From positions 1-32,245 of the forward strand of contig CASFTV010000038.1 of NCBI GenBank assembly GCA_949297765.1: a stretch of DNA of 32,245 nt, in the 5' to 3' direction. This document shows positions 1-9,609 of this stretch, one piece after another (position 1 is the stretch's first letter; each line of letters starts with the position of its first letter). Source of the DNA: an uncultured bacterium. GTDB taxonomy: Bacteria; Verrucomicrobiota; Lentisphaeria; Victivallales; UBA1829. The notes below the pieces were generated by a model. It saw only the letters and a list, made by a program, of their open reading frames with translations. It searched no databases and was not told where the DNA came from. A program made the position numbers and the translations under genes.

Positions 1-7
1 AATCAAA

Positions 8-28
8 ACCACCGGCTTAGCCGGTGGT
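8..28. repeat. IS200 right-end hairpin
   Basis: Perfect 9-bp stem (ACCACCGGC / GCCGGTGGT) with a TTA loop, at the end of the element downstream of tnpA. It shares its stem core with the left-end hairpin and is the likely single-strand recognition site for TnpA. Confidence 0.75.
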
Positions 29-107
29 ATGCTCCACGCCTTCAAGGCGATATTGCCGGCAGCCCGACACGGGCCCTGAAAAAATTCGCCAATTGCAACT
101 TTTCCAC

Positions 108-128
108 AGGCCGCCGCTAAAGCGGCCT
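108..128 (-). terminator. Hairpin downstream of tnpA
   Basis: Perfect 7-bp stem (AGGCCGC / GCGGCCT) with a 7-nt loop, about 60 bp beyond the tnpA stop. On the - strand it is followed by ACAGG rather than a T-run, so it may be an intrinsic terminator or only a structural element of the IS end. Confidence 0.4.
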
Positions 129-190
129 CATTGTTTTATCTTTCAAAAAAACTTTTGGCACAATAACCAGCTGAGTTTTTGGCTCTTTGC

Positions 191-664
191 TTATTTTTGC
201 GCCTGTTCATTCCGGCTACCCGTAAACGGGTCTATATACTCCTTGAACGTTAATTGTTCCACCGCCTGATCTTCCGCCAATTGCTTCTGAATATACGCTT
301 TTATTGCGCGGGTATCCGCTCCGGCCGTATTGACATAGTAACCTCGACACCAGAAATGTCGGTTCCCATATTTGTACTTCAGATTTGCATGACGATCAAA
401 GATCATCAAGGAACTTTTCCCTTTCAAATATCCCATAAATTGCGACACACTCAAGTTCGGGGGAATACTTACCAACATATGAATGTGATCAGGGCAAGCT
501 TCGGCCTCCAATATTTCTACTTTTTTCAAATCGCAAAGTTGACGCAGAATTTTTCCTATGTCTTTTTTGATTTGTTTGTAGACTACTTGACGACGGTATT
601 TGGGCGCAAATACAATGTGATACTTGCATTTCCATGTTGTGTGTGATAATTTGTCAATTGTCAT
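191..664 (-). CDS. tnpA: IS200-type transposase TnpA (Y1 HUH)
   Basis: TnpA (157 aa) cuts and rejoins single-stranded DNA at the IS ends during peel-and-paste transposition. The HUH metal-binding motif is H60-I-H62 in PDHIHMLV. The catalytic tyrosine is most likely Y124, in AYIQKQ. The conserved blocks KYHIVFAPKYRR (residues 14-25), FMGYLKGKSSLM (76-87) and FWCRGYYV (104-111) match the Salmonella-type IS200 transposase as I remember it, and the length is typical. No frameshift or internal stop is present, so the protein looks intact. The ATG at 664 is preceded by CGGAG six bases away, and that ribosome site is locked in a hairpin (667-723). No tnpB or omega RNA partner is visible. Confidence 0.95.
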   Translation of the reverse strand: MTIDKLSHTTWKCKYHIVFAPKYRRQVVYKQIKKDIGKILRQLCDLKKVEILEAEACPDHIHMLVSIPPNLSVSQFMGYLKGKSSLMIFDRHANLKYKYGNRHFWCRGYYVNTAGADTRAIKAYIQKQLAEDQAVEQLTFKEYIDPFTGSRNEQAQK

Positions 665-666
665 TT

Positions 667-723
667 GAAACTCCGTTCTATGGATTGCGATTGGCGAATT
701 GCAATACTATAGCACGGAGTTTC
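667..723 (-). promoter_or_regulatory. tnpA leader hairpin sequestering the Shine-Dalgarno
   Basis: The arms at 709-723 and 667-681 pair over 15 bp with one mismatch. On the - strand the 3' arm contains the CGGAG Shine-Dalgarno sequence (671-675) directly before the tnpA ATG (662-664). IS200 of enterobacteria is known to repress its transposase translation with such a leader stem-loop. The same architecture is visible here. Confidence 0.75.
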
Positions 724-758
724 TTCTCTCGCCTTTAAGCTGAAGCTGCTCGGCTACA

Positions 759-783
759 TACCGGCGCAGCCGGTAGTTTTTTT
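759..783. repeat. IS200 left-end hairpin with T-run
   Basis: 7-bp stem (TACCGGC / GCCGGTA), GCA loop, then seven T on the + strand (777-783). It shares the CCGGC core with the other IS end. Read on the + strand it also has the form of an intrinsic terminator, which in IS200 elements insulates tnpA from outside transcription. Confidence 0.7.
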
Positions 784-799
784 GCGCTAAAGCAATATA

Positions 800-838
800 A
801 ATAAGAAAAAATGTCCGAAGCGCGAGGAGCGCGAATAA
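800..838 (+). pseudogene. 3' remnant of a Cys-rich repeat ORF (copy 0)
   Basis: The last twelve codons of the repeat ORF (NNKKKCPK-type tail, ending KREERE and TAA at 836-838) are present, but the upstream part is replaced by the IS200 element. The missing 5' part may lie beyond the left edge of the window. Confidence 0.6.
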
Positions 839-926
839 TTCCCTGAAATAATCCGGATGCTGATTGGCCCATCGACGCCCCCTTTCCGAAAAAACATTGC
901 AGCTTTGAGAGGATCTTCAAATAGAT

Positions 927-977
927 CATTGCCGACCGGGAATTCCCCTTGACAATGCCGAACCGCAACGTTAATGT
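927..977 (+). promoter_or_regulatory. Array promoter/operator, copy 0 (drives 1062-1259)
   Basis: A 31-nt imperfect palindrome (927-957; outer arms CATTG/CAATG, core GGGAATTCCC) overlaps a perfect -35 box TTGACA (949-954). A 17-nt spacer leads to TAATGT (972-977). Because the -35 box lies in one arm, a protein bound to the palindrome would block RNA polymerase. Expected transcript start is about 985. Confidence 0.55.
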
Positions 978-1061
978 ACGCACAGATGAAATTATTTAAA
1001 AAATGGAATACCGCAAAGTTGAGCGGGGAGACAGGATTTGAAGCATGGAAGGAGGCTTTTC

Positions 1062-1259
1062 ATGAAACGGCCATTATCTGCAATGAAAATCGGTACTCTT
1101 GACGGAGGATACTGTATTGAAAGCCATGATTCTATGTGCTGGTTGTGTAAACACCGGAAACGCTATGTCGCGCCGTCCTGCTCCGTTTATCCGAAAATGA
1201 TTCCTTACGATATCTGGAACAATAAGAAAAAATGTCCGAAGCGCGAGGAACGCGAATAA
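1062..1259 (+). CDS. Small four-cysteine protein, array copy 1
   Basis: This 65-aa protein has cysteines C26-x2-C29-x10-C40-x17-C58, a spacing suited to one structural zinc site (inference), plus an extra C18. Shared blocks with its two paralogues are MKIGTLD near the N-terminus, CSVYPxxIP in the middle and WNNKKKCPKREERE at the end. The ATG at 1062 is chosen because AAGGAGG (1049-1055) lies six bases upstream; an upstream in-frame TTG at 1038 would place that Shine-Dalgarno inside the gene. The middle motif resembles small phage and mobile-element proteins with a Cys-x2-Cys-Lys-His start and a C-x-Y/F-P-x-x-IP segment, but I cannot assign a function. It has its own promoter at 949-977. Confidence 0.7.
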   Translation: MKRPLSAMKIGTLDGGYCIESHDSMCWLCKHRKRYVAPSCSVYPKMIPYDIWNNKKKCPKREERE

Positions 1260-1349
1260 TTCCCTGAAACAATCCGGATGCTGATTGGTCCATCGACGCC
1301 CCCTTTCCGAAAAAACATTGCAGGATTGAGAGAGTCCGTTCCCATCGAT

Positions 1350-1400
1350 CATTGCCAACCGGGAATTCCCCTTGACAATGCCGAACAACGGCGTTCATAT
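1350..1400 (+). promoter_or_regulatory. Array promoter/operator, copy 1 (drives 1481-1702)
   Basis: Same palindrome (1350-1380) with TTGACA (1372-1377) embedded in its right arm. At 17 nt spacing the -10 is TCATAT (1395-1400), weaker than in the other two copies. It lies within the 97-bp block that is identical to 1731-1827. Confidence 0.5.
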
Positions 1401-1480
1401 AAGCACGGATGAAATTATTGATAAATGGCAGAAGGCCAAAGAAACAAAGACAGATTTTGAAGCATGGAAGGAGGTATTCA

Positions 1481-1702
1481 ATGGCACGGACATTATCTGC
1501 GATGAAAATCGTTACTATTGATGATCGGTATTGGATGGATGATTCTCCGTGCTGGAAATGCAAATGTGGAGTTGAACATAAAAAATCCAATGATTATTTT
1601 CCGTCCTGTTCCGTATATCCGCGAGAGATTCCTCCGGACATTTGGAACAATAAGAAGACGTGTCCGAAGTGGGAAGCCGCTGCGAACCGATCTGGCAAAT
1701 AA
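1481..1702 (+). CDS. Small four-cysteine protein, array copy 2
   Basis: This 73-aa paralogue has C24-x2-C27, C43 and C61, with the same x17 spacing between the last two and an extra C29. The loop between the first and second cysteine pair is longer than in the other copies (15 against 10 to 11 residues). The C-terminus is also different, with WEAAANRSGK replacing REERE. The ATG at 1481 follows AAGGAGG at optimal spacing, so the in-frame upstream extension is not favoured. A short overlapping reading frame (1378-1521, 47 codons) is open in this copy but closed in the others and is probably chance. Function unknown; a zinc-binding fold is inferred. Confidence 0.7.
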   Translation: MARTLSAMKIVTIDDRYWMDDSPCWKCKCGVEHKKSNDYFPSCSVYPREIPPDIWNNKKTCPKWEAAANRSGK

Positions 1703-1790
1703 TCCATAACAAATCCGGACGCGGATTGGCCCATCGACGCCCCCTTTCCGAAAAAACATTGCAGGATTGAGAGAGTCCGTTCCCATCGAT

Positions 1791-1841
1791 CATTGCCAAC
1801 CGGGAATTCCCCTTGACAATGCCGAACCGCAACGTTAATGT
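1791..1841 (+). promoter_or_regulatory. Array promoter/operator, copy 2 (drives 1909-2124)
   Basis: Palindrome 1791-1821 with TTGACA (1813-1818), a 17-nt spacer and TAATGT (1836-1841). The expected start of transcription near 1848 leaves a leader of about 60 nt before the 1909 ATG. Confidence 0.55.
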
Positions 1842-1908
1842 ACGCAATTATTGAGATATGGCATTCATCTGGGAAAATAACTTTGAGGCATGAAAGAAGG
1901 TATTCATT

Positions 1909-2124
1909 ATGGAACAGAAATCATCTGTTATGAAAATCGGTTCTCTTGATACGCGGATATCTTGTGAGCACTCCCCTTGCTGGAAATGTCAACATTTTGG
2001 CAATGCAAAAAATTTTTATTCCTGTTCCGTCTACCCGGAAGAAATACCGGAAAATGTCTGGAATAATAAGAAGAAATGTCCGAAGCGCGAGGAACGCGAA
2101 TCATTCTCTGGAACAAGAACGTGA
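1909..2124 (+). CDS. Small four-cysteine protein, array copy 3
   Basis: This 71-aa paralogue carries C24-x2-C27-x11-C39-x17-C57 plus an extra C19. It shares MKIGSLD, SPCWKC, CSVYPEEIPENVWNNKKKCPKR blocks with its neighbours. The start follows GAAAGAAGG. After the common REERE tail the frame continues for seven extra residues (SFSGTRT) because the repeat homology breaks near 2100 and the usual stop is lost. This is therefore the distal edge of the array. Function unknown. Confidence 0.65.
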   Translation: MEQKSSVMKIGSLDTRISCEHSPCWKCQHFGNAKNFYSCSVYPEEIPENVWNNKKKCPKREERESFSGTRT

Positions 2125-2282
2125 CAGCGGTGCCTGCAAAACGTTTCCGGGATACCGTTTTCTCCGTATCGGACCTGCTCACCGACCCGGACTTCAGCAT
2201 TTCCGGGAAAGCCATTTCCCGGCAACAGGTCCTTTCCCGGCGACAATTTTCATGAAAGTTCCTCCTATTCTAAAAAAAAGAC
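2125..2282. other. Array boundary, hairpin and possible coding remnant
   Basis: No complete gene is visible. A perfect 8-bp hairpin (CCGGGAAA, GCCA loop, TTTCCCGG) lies at 2203-2222, and TTTCCCGG recurs at 2233-2240. One + frame stays open from about 2100 to a TGA at 2253-2255 and reads like ordinary protein (SVSDLLTDPDFSISGKA). It may be the tail of a gene truncated when the array formed, but this is weak. Confidence 0.3.
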
Positions 2283-2310
2283 TTGACTTTTTCTATTTCG
2301 ATGGTACAAT
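2283..2310 (+). promoter_or_regulatory. Sigma-70-type promoter of the coaE-rho cluster
   Basis: TTGACT (2283-2288), a 16-nt spacer and TACAAT (2305-2310). Transcription would start near 2317, about 95 nt before the coaE start. No further convincing promoter is seen before 9609. Confidence 0.65.
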
Positions 2311-2412
2311 ATAGTACTGTTTTCAAGCAGTGCCACATGTCTGGTCAGTTTTATTTCCCTGAATGTTGTAAACCGCACAGATTGCGATGATATTTTCCGC
2401 GGAGATTTTCCT

Positions 2413-3000
2413 TTGAAAAGAGTTGGATTAACCGGAGCCGCCGGCTGCGGCAAGTCAACTGTTTTAAAGATGTTTCGGGAACTCGGCTGGAACGCCGTCG
2501 ACACCGATGCGATCTGCGGAGCACTGCACGGGAATCCGGAATCGGGCATCCAGCCGCTCCTGCGGGAACGGTGGGGAGACCGGGCGCTCGCACCGGACGG
2601 GACAACCGAAAAGAGGACCGTGGCAGACATTGTCTTTGCGGATGAAAAGGAACGGAAATGGCTGGAGCAGATCGTGCATCCGTTCATCCGACAGGAGGCG
2701 GAACGGCAGATCGCGCACTTTTCTGAAGATGCGTGCGTGATGGTCGATGTGCCCCTGCTGTTCGAATGCGGATGGGAAAAAGAACTGGAAGCCACGATTG
2801 CGGTATGGGCCTCGCCCGGCGTACAGATGGAACGTCTTCTCGCGCGGGGATGGAGCCGAACGCATGCGGAATTCCGGATCGCAAGCCAGCTCTCCGCCGA
2901 CCGGAAACTGGAACTGGCCGACTACGGCATCATCAACGATTCCGATCTGGAAACGCTGAAAAAACAATGTATGGAACTGAACCGCCATCTGAATTCGTAA
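2413..3000 (+). CDS. coaE: Dephospho-CoA kinase
   Basis: The enzyme phosphorylates the 3'-hydroxyl of dephospho-CoA with ATP, the last step of coenzyme A synthesis in the cytoplasm. The P-loop is GAAGCGKST (residues 8-16), followed by VDTDAIC (29-35) with the substrate-binding Asp pair, HP (89-90) and DVPLLFE (112-118), all CoaE signatures. The length of 195 aa is normal. Translation starts at a TTG (2413) with GGAG eight bases upstream; no ATG would keep the P-loop strand intact. It is first in a + strand cluster, 69 bp before rho, an arrangement in which the two genes are probably cotranscribed. Confidence 0.93.
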   Translation: MKRVGLTGAAGCGKSTVLKMFRELGWNAVDTDAICGALHGNPESGIQPLLRERWGDRALAPDGTTEKRTVADIVFADEKERKWLEQIVHPFIRQEAERQIAHFSEDACVMVDVPLLFECGWEKELEATIAVWASPGVQMERLLARGWSRTHAEFRIASQLSADRKLELADYGIINDSDLETLKKQCMELNRHLNS

Positions 3001-3069
3001 GCGGCGCGAACCGCCGTTCAGGAATTCAGACGGCATAAACAAATCAACACCCCGGAGAATTTCTTTATC

Positions 3070-5157
3070 ATGGAAAACGAAAACGAACAGCAGCTTCCCC
3101 CGCCGGAAACCGTACCCGCGACCGCACAGGATATTCCGTCCGGTCCGGAAGAAAGTCCGGAGCAGAATCCCGCCGCCAAAGCGGAACGGCGCGGACGCGG
3201 TCGTCCGAAAACCCGCAAGGATTCCGATGCAGCGGTCTCTTCTCCGGCCCCCGCGGAAACCGCCGGAACGCTGAATCTGGAATCCGAAACGATCCCGATG
3301 CCCCAGCCGAAGAAAATCCTTCGCCGCCGAGAAGCCGCTCCGGAAACAGAACTGGAGCCGATTCCGGAAAACGTTCAGCCGGATCTTCTGGTTCCCCCGA
3401 CTGTGGTGCCGGTGGAACCCTCCGAAACCTCGGCTCCGTACCAGAATGAGGATAAGACTCAATATGAGGATTCCGGCGCGCAAGGCACACAGGAATCCGT
3501 CCCGTCTCCGCGCCGGGAACCGCAGCCGAACCGCGACAGCGTGGAGCCGCAGCAGCGCGACAACAATTTCCAGCGCCGCGACAACAACCGGAACAATGAA
3601 AACGGCGACTTCCGTCCGCGTCACTTCGGAAACGGCGACCAGCAGAACAACCGTTACAACAACGGAAATTCCCAGAACAACCGTTACAACAACAACGGGA
3701 ATTCCCAGAACAACCGTTACAACAACCGGAACAACAACAATAACAACAACCGGCGTTTTGTCCCGAACGGGAATCGTTATCAGGCGTCGCAGTACCAGCC
3801 GCAGTATCAGAACGGGGCGAATCCCGGAGCGGCGGAACAGCAGGGACAGAATCCGGAAGCGCAGGCGATGCCCGAACCGGCGGTTGTCCGGGAGAAGGCT
3901 CCCGATCTGAACATTACAGACATGCAGGAGAAATCCATGCAGGAGCTGACCGTCATGGCCCGCGAACTCGGGATTGAAGGGGTCGGCGCTCTGGAGAAAT
4001 CGAAACTGGTCTTTGAAATCCTGCGGGTCACGACGGAACGCAGCGGAGCGGTCTACGGAAGCGGATTCCTCGAAATTCTGCCCGACGGATTCGGATTCCT
4101 CCGTTCGCAGGCATACAGTTACCTGCCGTCATCGGAGGATATCTATCTGAGTCCTTCGCAGATCCGGCGCTTCTCGGTCAAAACCGGCGACTTCATTTCC
4201 GGGCAGATCCGTCCGCCGCGCGAGAAGGAACGGTTCTTCGCCATGCTCAAGGTCGACAGCATCAACCACGAGCCGCCGGAAAAGAAACGCGACATCATTC
4301 CGTTCAGCAACCTGACCCCCTATTTCCCGACTCAGCGCCTGATTCTGGAAAACGATCCGGAAAATCTCTCGACCCGGGTGGTCGATCTTGTAACGCCGAT
4401 CGGGAAAGGACAGCGCGGCCTCATCGTTGCGCCTCCGCGAACCGGAAAAACCGTCCTCATGCAGAAGATTGCCAACGCAATCCGGAAGAACAATCCGGAA
4501 GTGCAGCTGATCGTTCTCCTGATCGACGAACGCCCGGAGGAGGTCACCGATATGAAAATGAGCGTGGATGCGGAAGTTGTCAGCTCCACATTCGATGAAC
4601 CGCCCGAACGTCATGTCCAGGTGGCGGAAATGGTGATCGAAAAGGCGAAACGCCTTGTGGAATACAAAAAAGACGTCGTCATCCTTCTGGATTCGATCAC
4701 CCGTCTTGCCCGAGCGTACAACACGCTTCAGCCGCACTCCGGGAAGATTCTCTCCGGCGGCGTGGACGCCAACGCGCTGCACAAGCCGAAACGCTTCTTC
4801 GGCGCCGCGCGGAACATCGAAAACCACGGCAGCCTGACCATCATCGCCACCGCTCTGATCGACACCGGAAGCAAAATGGACGAGGTGATCTTCGAAGAGT
4901 TCAAGGGAACCGGAAACATGGAACTGCATCTGGACCGCCACCTGGTCGACAAGCGGGTCTATCCGGCGATCAACATCGAACAGAGCGGAACCCGGAAAGA
5001 GGAGCTTCTGCTCCATCCGGACGAACTCCAGCGCGTCTGGACTCTCCGCAAAGCGATGAACGGCGTGCCTCCGGTCGAAGCGATGGAACTGATCATCGGA
5101 AAGATGAAAAAGATCAAGACCAATGCGGAATTTCTGATGACCCTCCAGCTCAGCTGA
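3070..5157 (+). CDS. rho: Transcription termination factor Rho with long N-terminal prion-like region
   Basis: Rho is the hexameric RNA-dependent ATPase that ends transcription. It is 695 aa here against about 420 in E. coli. The conserved core starts at about residue 280: the Rho N-domain and RNA-binding cold-shock-like domain ([16 protein letters not shown]), then the ATPase with Walker A APPRTGKT (454-461), [13 protein letters not shown], the Walker B strand [16 protein letters not shown], and GGVD and GTGNMEL loops. Residues 1 to about 275 are low-complexity: first Pro/Glu-rich with a basic [11 protein letters not shown] patch, then Arg/Asn-rich (about 155-235) with three QNNRYNN units. 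Asn/Gln-rich Rho insertions are known in Clostridium (prion-forming) and Bacteroides (phase separation). The start is preceded by GGAG. The gene ends 14 bp before the next. Confidence 0.95.
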   Translation: MENENEQQLPPPETVPATAQDIPSGPEESPEQNPAAKAERRGRGRPKTRKDSDAAVSSPAPAETAGTLNLESETIPMPQPKKILRRREAAPETELEPIPENVQPDLLVPPTVVPVEPSETSAPYQNEDKTQYEDSGAQGTQESVPSPRREPQPNRDSVEPQQRDNNFQRRDNNRNNENGDFRPRHFGNGDQQNNRYNNGNSQNNRYNNNGNSQNNRYNNRNNNNNNNRRFVPNGNRYQASQYQPQYQNGANPGAAEQQGQNPEAQAMPEPAVVREKAPDLNITDMQEKSMQELTVMARELGIEGVGALEKSKLVFEILRVTTERSGAVYGSGFLEILPDGFGFLRSQAYSYLPSSEDIYLSPSQIRRFSVKTGDFISGQIRPPREKERFFAMLKVDSINHEPPEKKRDIIPFSNLTPYFPTQRLILENDPENLSTRVVDLVTPIGKGQRGLIVAPPRTGKTVLMQKIANAIRKNNPEVQLIVLLIDERPEEVTDMKMSVDAEVVSSTFDEPPERHVQVAEMVIEKAKRLVEYKKDVVILLDSITRLARAYNTLQPHSGKILSGGVDANALHKPKRFFGAARNIENHGSLTIIATALIDTGSKMDEVIFEEFKGTGNMELHLDRHLVDKRVYPAINIEQSGTRKEELLLHPDELQRVWTLRKAMNGVPPVEAMELIIGKMKKIKTNAEFLMTLQLS
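3643..3727 (+). repeat. Short tandem repeats encoding QNNRYNN in rho
   Basis: The motif CAGAACAACCGTTACAAC recurs at 3643, 3673 and 3706, spaced 30 and 33 bp, and is followed by a run of AAC/AAT codons. The near-identical DNA copies suggest recent expansion, and slippage could change the number of Asn-rich units in frame. Confidence 0.85.
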
Positions 5158-5171
5158 GTCGGGAGGCTGCC

Positions 5172-7090
5172 ATGAAATTCAACGCGATCATTCTGGCCGC
5201 CGGTTACGGCTCCCGGCTCGCGCCGCTGACCGGCGAAATTCCAAAACCGCTGCTGCCCATTGCGGGAACACCGATGCTGTTCCGGATTCTGGAACAGATC
5301 AAGGCGGCGGGAGCGGACCGGATCGCCGTCAACACGCATCACCTCGGAGAACAGGTGGCGGAGAGCATCGGGAAATCCGGATTTGCGGAAAGCGTCACAC
5401 TGTTCGAAGAACCGGAGATTCTCGGAACGGGAGGACCGCTCGTCAACGCGAAGAGCCTTCTCTCGGAAAACGACTGTTTCCTTCTGCACAACTGCGATGT
5501 GGTGACCGATTTCGATCTGCGCCGTCTGATCCGGGAGCACCGGCAGTCCGGCGCAGCCGCGACGCTCGCGCTGATCGACGGACCGGAAAACCGCGTGCTG
5601 GTCGAAAACGGAGAGATCCGCAGCATCGTTGGCCGTCCGGCCGTCGAAGCCGGAGCGGAATCGAAGCAGATGACCTATGCCTGTGTCGCGGCGTTCTCCC
5701 GGGATTTCTTCGAAAATCTTCCGGAGCAGCCGTGCAAATACTCGCTGATCGACGGACTTGTAAACGCCATCGCGGCGGGTAAAAAGATCCGGGCATTTTT
5801 TCCGGAATCCGATGCGCTCTGGGCGGACATCGGTTCCTTCCGGCAGTATTTTGATATTCACCGCCGTCTTCTCGGAAATTCCGTCATCCGGGGGAAAGGG
5901 TGTACCATTGATCCGGAGACAAAATTCGGCGGATTTGTATCGATCGGCGACGAAGCGGTGATCGCGCCGGGAGCGGAGCTGGAAAACTGCATTGTCCTGA
6001 ACCGGGCGGCCGTTCCCGCGGGCTACCATGCGTGGGAGGTGTTCACCAGACGCGGGACGACGGTCCATCGGGAAACCCGCTTTGTCTCCCGGCTTCCGTT
6101 TGTGAAGAATCTTCCGGGAGACTGGAGCATCCGTTCTCTGCGGGAACAGGGATCCGACCGGAAATTTCTGCGTTTCCGCCGTCCGGGCGAGCCGTCGCGG
6201 ATTCTGATGATTTCCAACCGGGACGACAAGGACTATGGAAGATTCGTCACACTCGGCACTTTTTTCAACCGGAACAATCTGTTCACGCCGAAGCTGTATG
6301 AAACCGATCCGGAGAGCTGCACGGTTCTGATGGAGGATCTCGGGGATCAGACCATCCACCGTCTTGCGCACGGACAGGAGACGGAACATCTGGAGCTTTA
6401 CCGTCAGACCGTCCAGGCTCTCGCGGAATTTCAGATGCGGGGGACGTCGGCGCTCGACAAGGATTCCCAGGAGATCCGGGTGTTCACCCGTCCGATGCTC
6501 CTGTGGGAGACCGGCTACTGCAGGGAAAACTTTTTCGGCCGTCTCTGCGGGATCAAACTTCCGCCGGAGCGGGAGCGGATTCTGGACGCGGAAATGCTGG
6601 AACTGGCACGGGAGAACGAGCGCAGTCCGTATCTTCTGATCCACCGGGATTTCCAGTCGCAGAACATTCTGCTGCACGAGGGGAGAATCCGGTTTGTCGA
6701 TTATCAGGGAGCGCGTCTTGCGCCGTTCGCCTACGACCTGGCGTCGCTGCTGCGGGATCCCTACATGAACATTCCGCCGGAAATGCGCCGGGAGCTGGCG
6801 TGCGAGTACCGGAACGCGCTTTCGGAACTGGAATATCCGGTGCCGGAGGAGGAGTTTCTCCGTCACTATCTGACCGCGTCGCTCCAGCGGAACATGCAGG
6901 CGCTCGGGGCGTACGGGTTTCTTTCGCTCACAAAAGGAAAGATGCGGTATCTGAATTACACGGAACCGTGTCTGAAACTGCTGATTGACGGACTGGAACG
7001 CTGTCCGCTCTCACTGCCCCTGCTCCGGGATGTCTGCGCAGAGGCGCGCGAATGCCTGCCGGAGCGACTCAACTATTACAGGAGGTCCTT

Positions 7091-7094
<4 letters not shown>
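5172..7094 (+). CDS. Sugar-1-phosphate nucleotidyltransferase fused to APH-type sugar kinase (MurU-AmgK-like)
   Basis: This bifunctional protein (640 aa) has two halves. Residues 1 to about 235 form an NTP-transferase domain starting with AIILAAGYGSRLAPLT and PKPLLPIAG, with the metal-binding Asp in NCDVVTDFD. A short left-handed beta-helix stretch follows (about 240-285). Residues about 300-640 are an aminoglycoside-phosphotransferase fold with the Brenner motif H491-R-D493-x4-N498 and D510 in DYQG. In Pseudomonas, separate AmgK phosphorylates N-acetylmuramic acid at C1 and MurU turns it into UDP-MurNAc; a one-chain version is the best fit. The beta-helix is not part of Pseudomonas MurU, so another sugar (for example heptose or mannose) remains possible. 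GGGAGG precedes the ATG, and the stop overlaps the next start as ATGA. Confidence 0.7.

Positions 7095-9600
<2,506 letters not shown>

Positions 9601-9609
<9 letters not shown>

Larger units (their letters stand above)
1..790 (-). mobile_element. IS200-type insertion sequence (IS200/IS605 family, tnpA only)
   Basis: The element holds one HUH transposase gene and no tnpB. Each end has a short hairpin with the same core stem, CCGGC-N3-GCCGG: 8-28 downstream of tnpA and 759-775 upstream of it. IS200-type elements carry such subterminal hairpins instead of terminal inverted repeats and make no target duplication. A further imperfect 15-bp inverted repeat (84-98 and 685-699, one mismatch) lies inside. 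Homology to the neighbouring 420-bp tandem repeat begins at about 800, so the element appears to have inserted into or next to the first repeat copy. The exact tips cannot be fixed from the sequence alone, and the window may start within a few bases of the right end. Confidence 0.85.
800..2124 (+). repeat. Tandem array of about 420-bp units encoding small Cys-rich proteins
   Basis: The NNKKKCPK-coding segment recurs starting near 801, 1222, 1650 and 2066, giving periods of about 421, 428 and 416 bp. Each unit has the end of one ORF, a spacer with a promoter and palindrome, a purine-rich leader containing a strong Shine-Dalgarno sequence, and the next small ORF. The spacer blocks 1290-1386 and 1731-1827 are identical over 97 bases, whereas the middles of the ORFs differ strongly. 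The first unit is cut by the IS200 element and homology stops shortly after 2100. Base composition is more AT-rich than the housekeeping genes that follow. Confidence 0.85.

Noticed and set aside
1290-1400. Integron attC sites between the small ORFs
   Set aside because: The tandem small ORFs with conserved spacers resemble cassettes, but no repeated GTTRRRY/RYYYAAC pair is found at unit borders and no integrase is present. GTTGAGC occurs only in one copy.
1378-1521. 47-codon reading frame in front of array copy 2
   Set aside because: It reads plausibly (TDEIIDKWQKAK) but has no ribosome site, starts at the promoter -35, and is interrupted early in the sister copies.
2031-2246. 71-codon - strand frame at the array boundary
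   Set aside because: Overlaps the array ORF antisense, has no recognisable motif and is not preserved in the other copies.
2464-3624. 386-codon - strand frame opposite coaE and rho
   Set aside because: Arg/Phe-rich shadow frame; both + strand genes have complete motif sets.
3640-3760. CRISPR-like short repeats
   Set aside because: The repeats are in frame within rho, code for QNNRYNN, and have no unique spacers of constant length.
4959-6866. 635-codon open frame on the - strand opposite rho and the kinase fusion
   Set aside because: It has no homology-like motifs and mirrors the codon bias of the true + strand genes.
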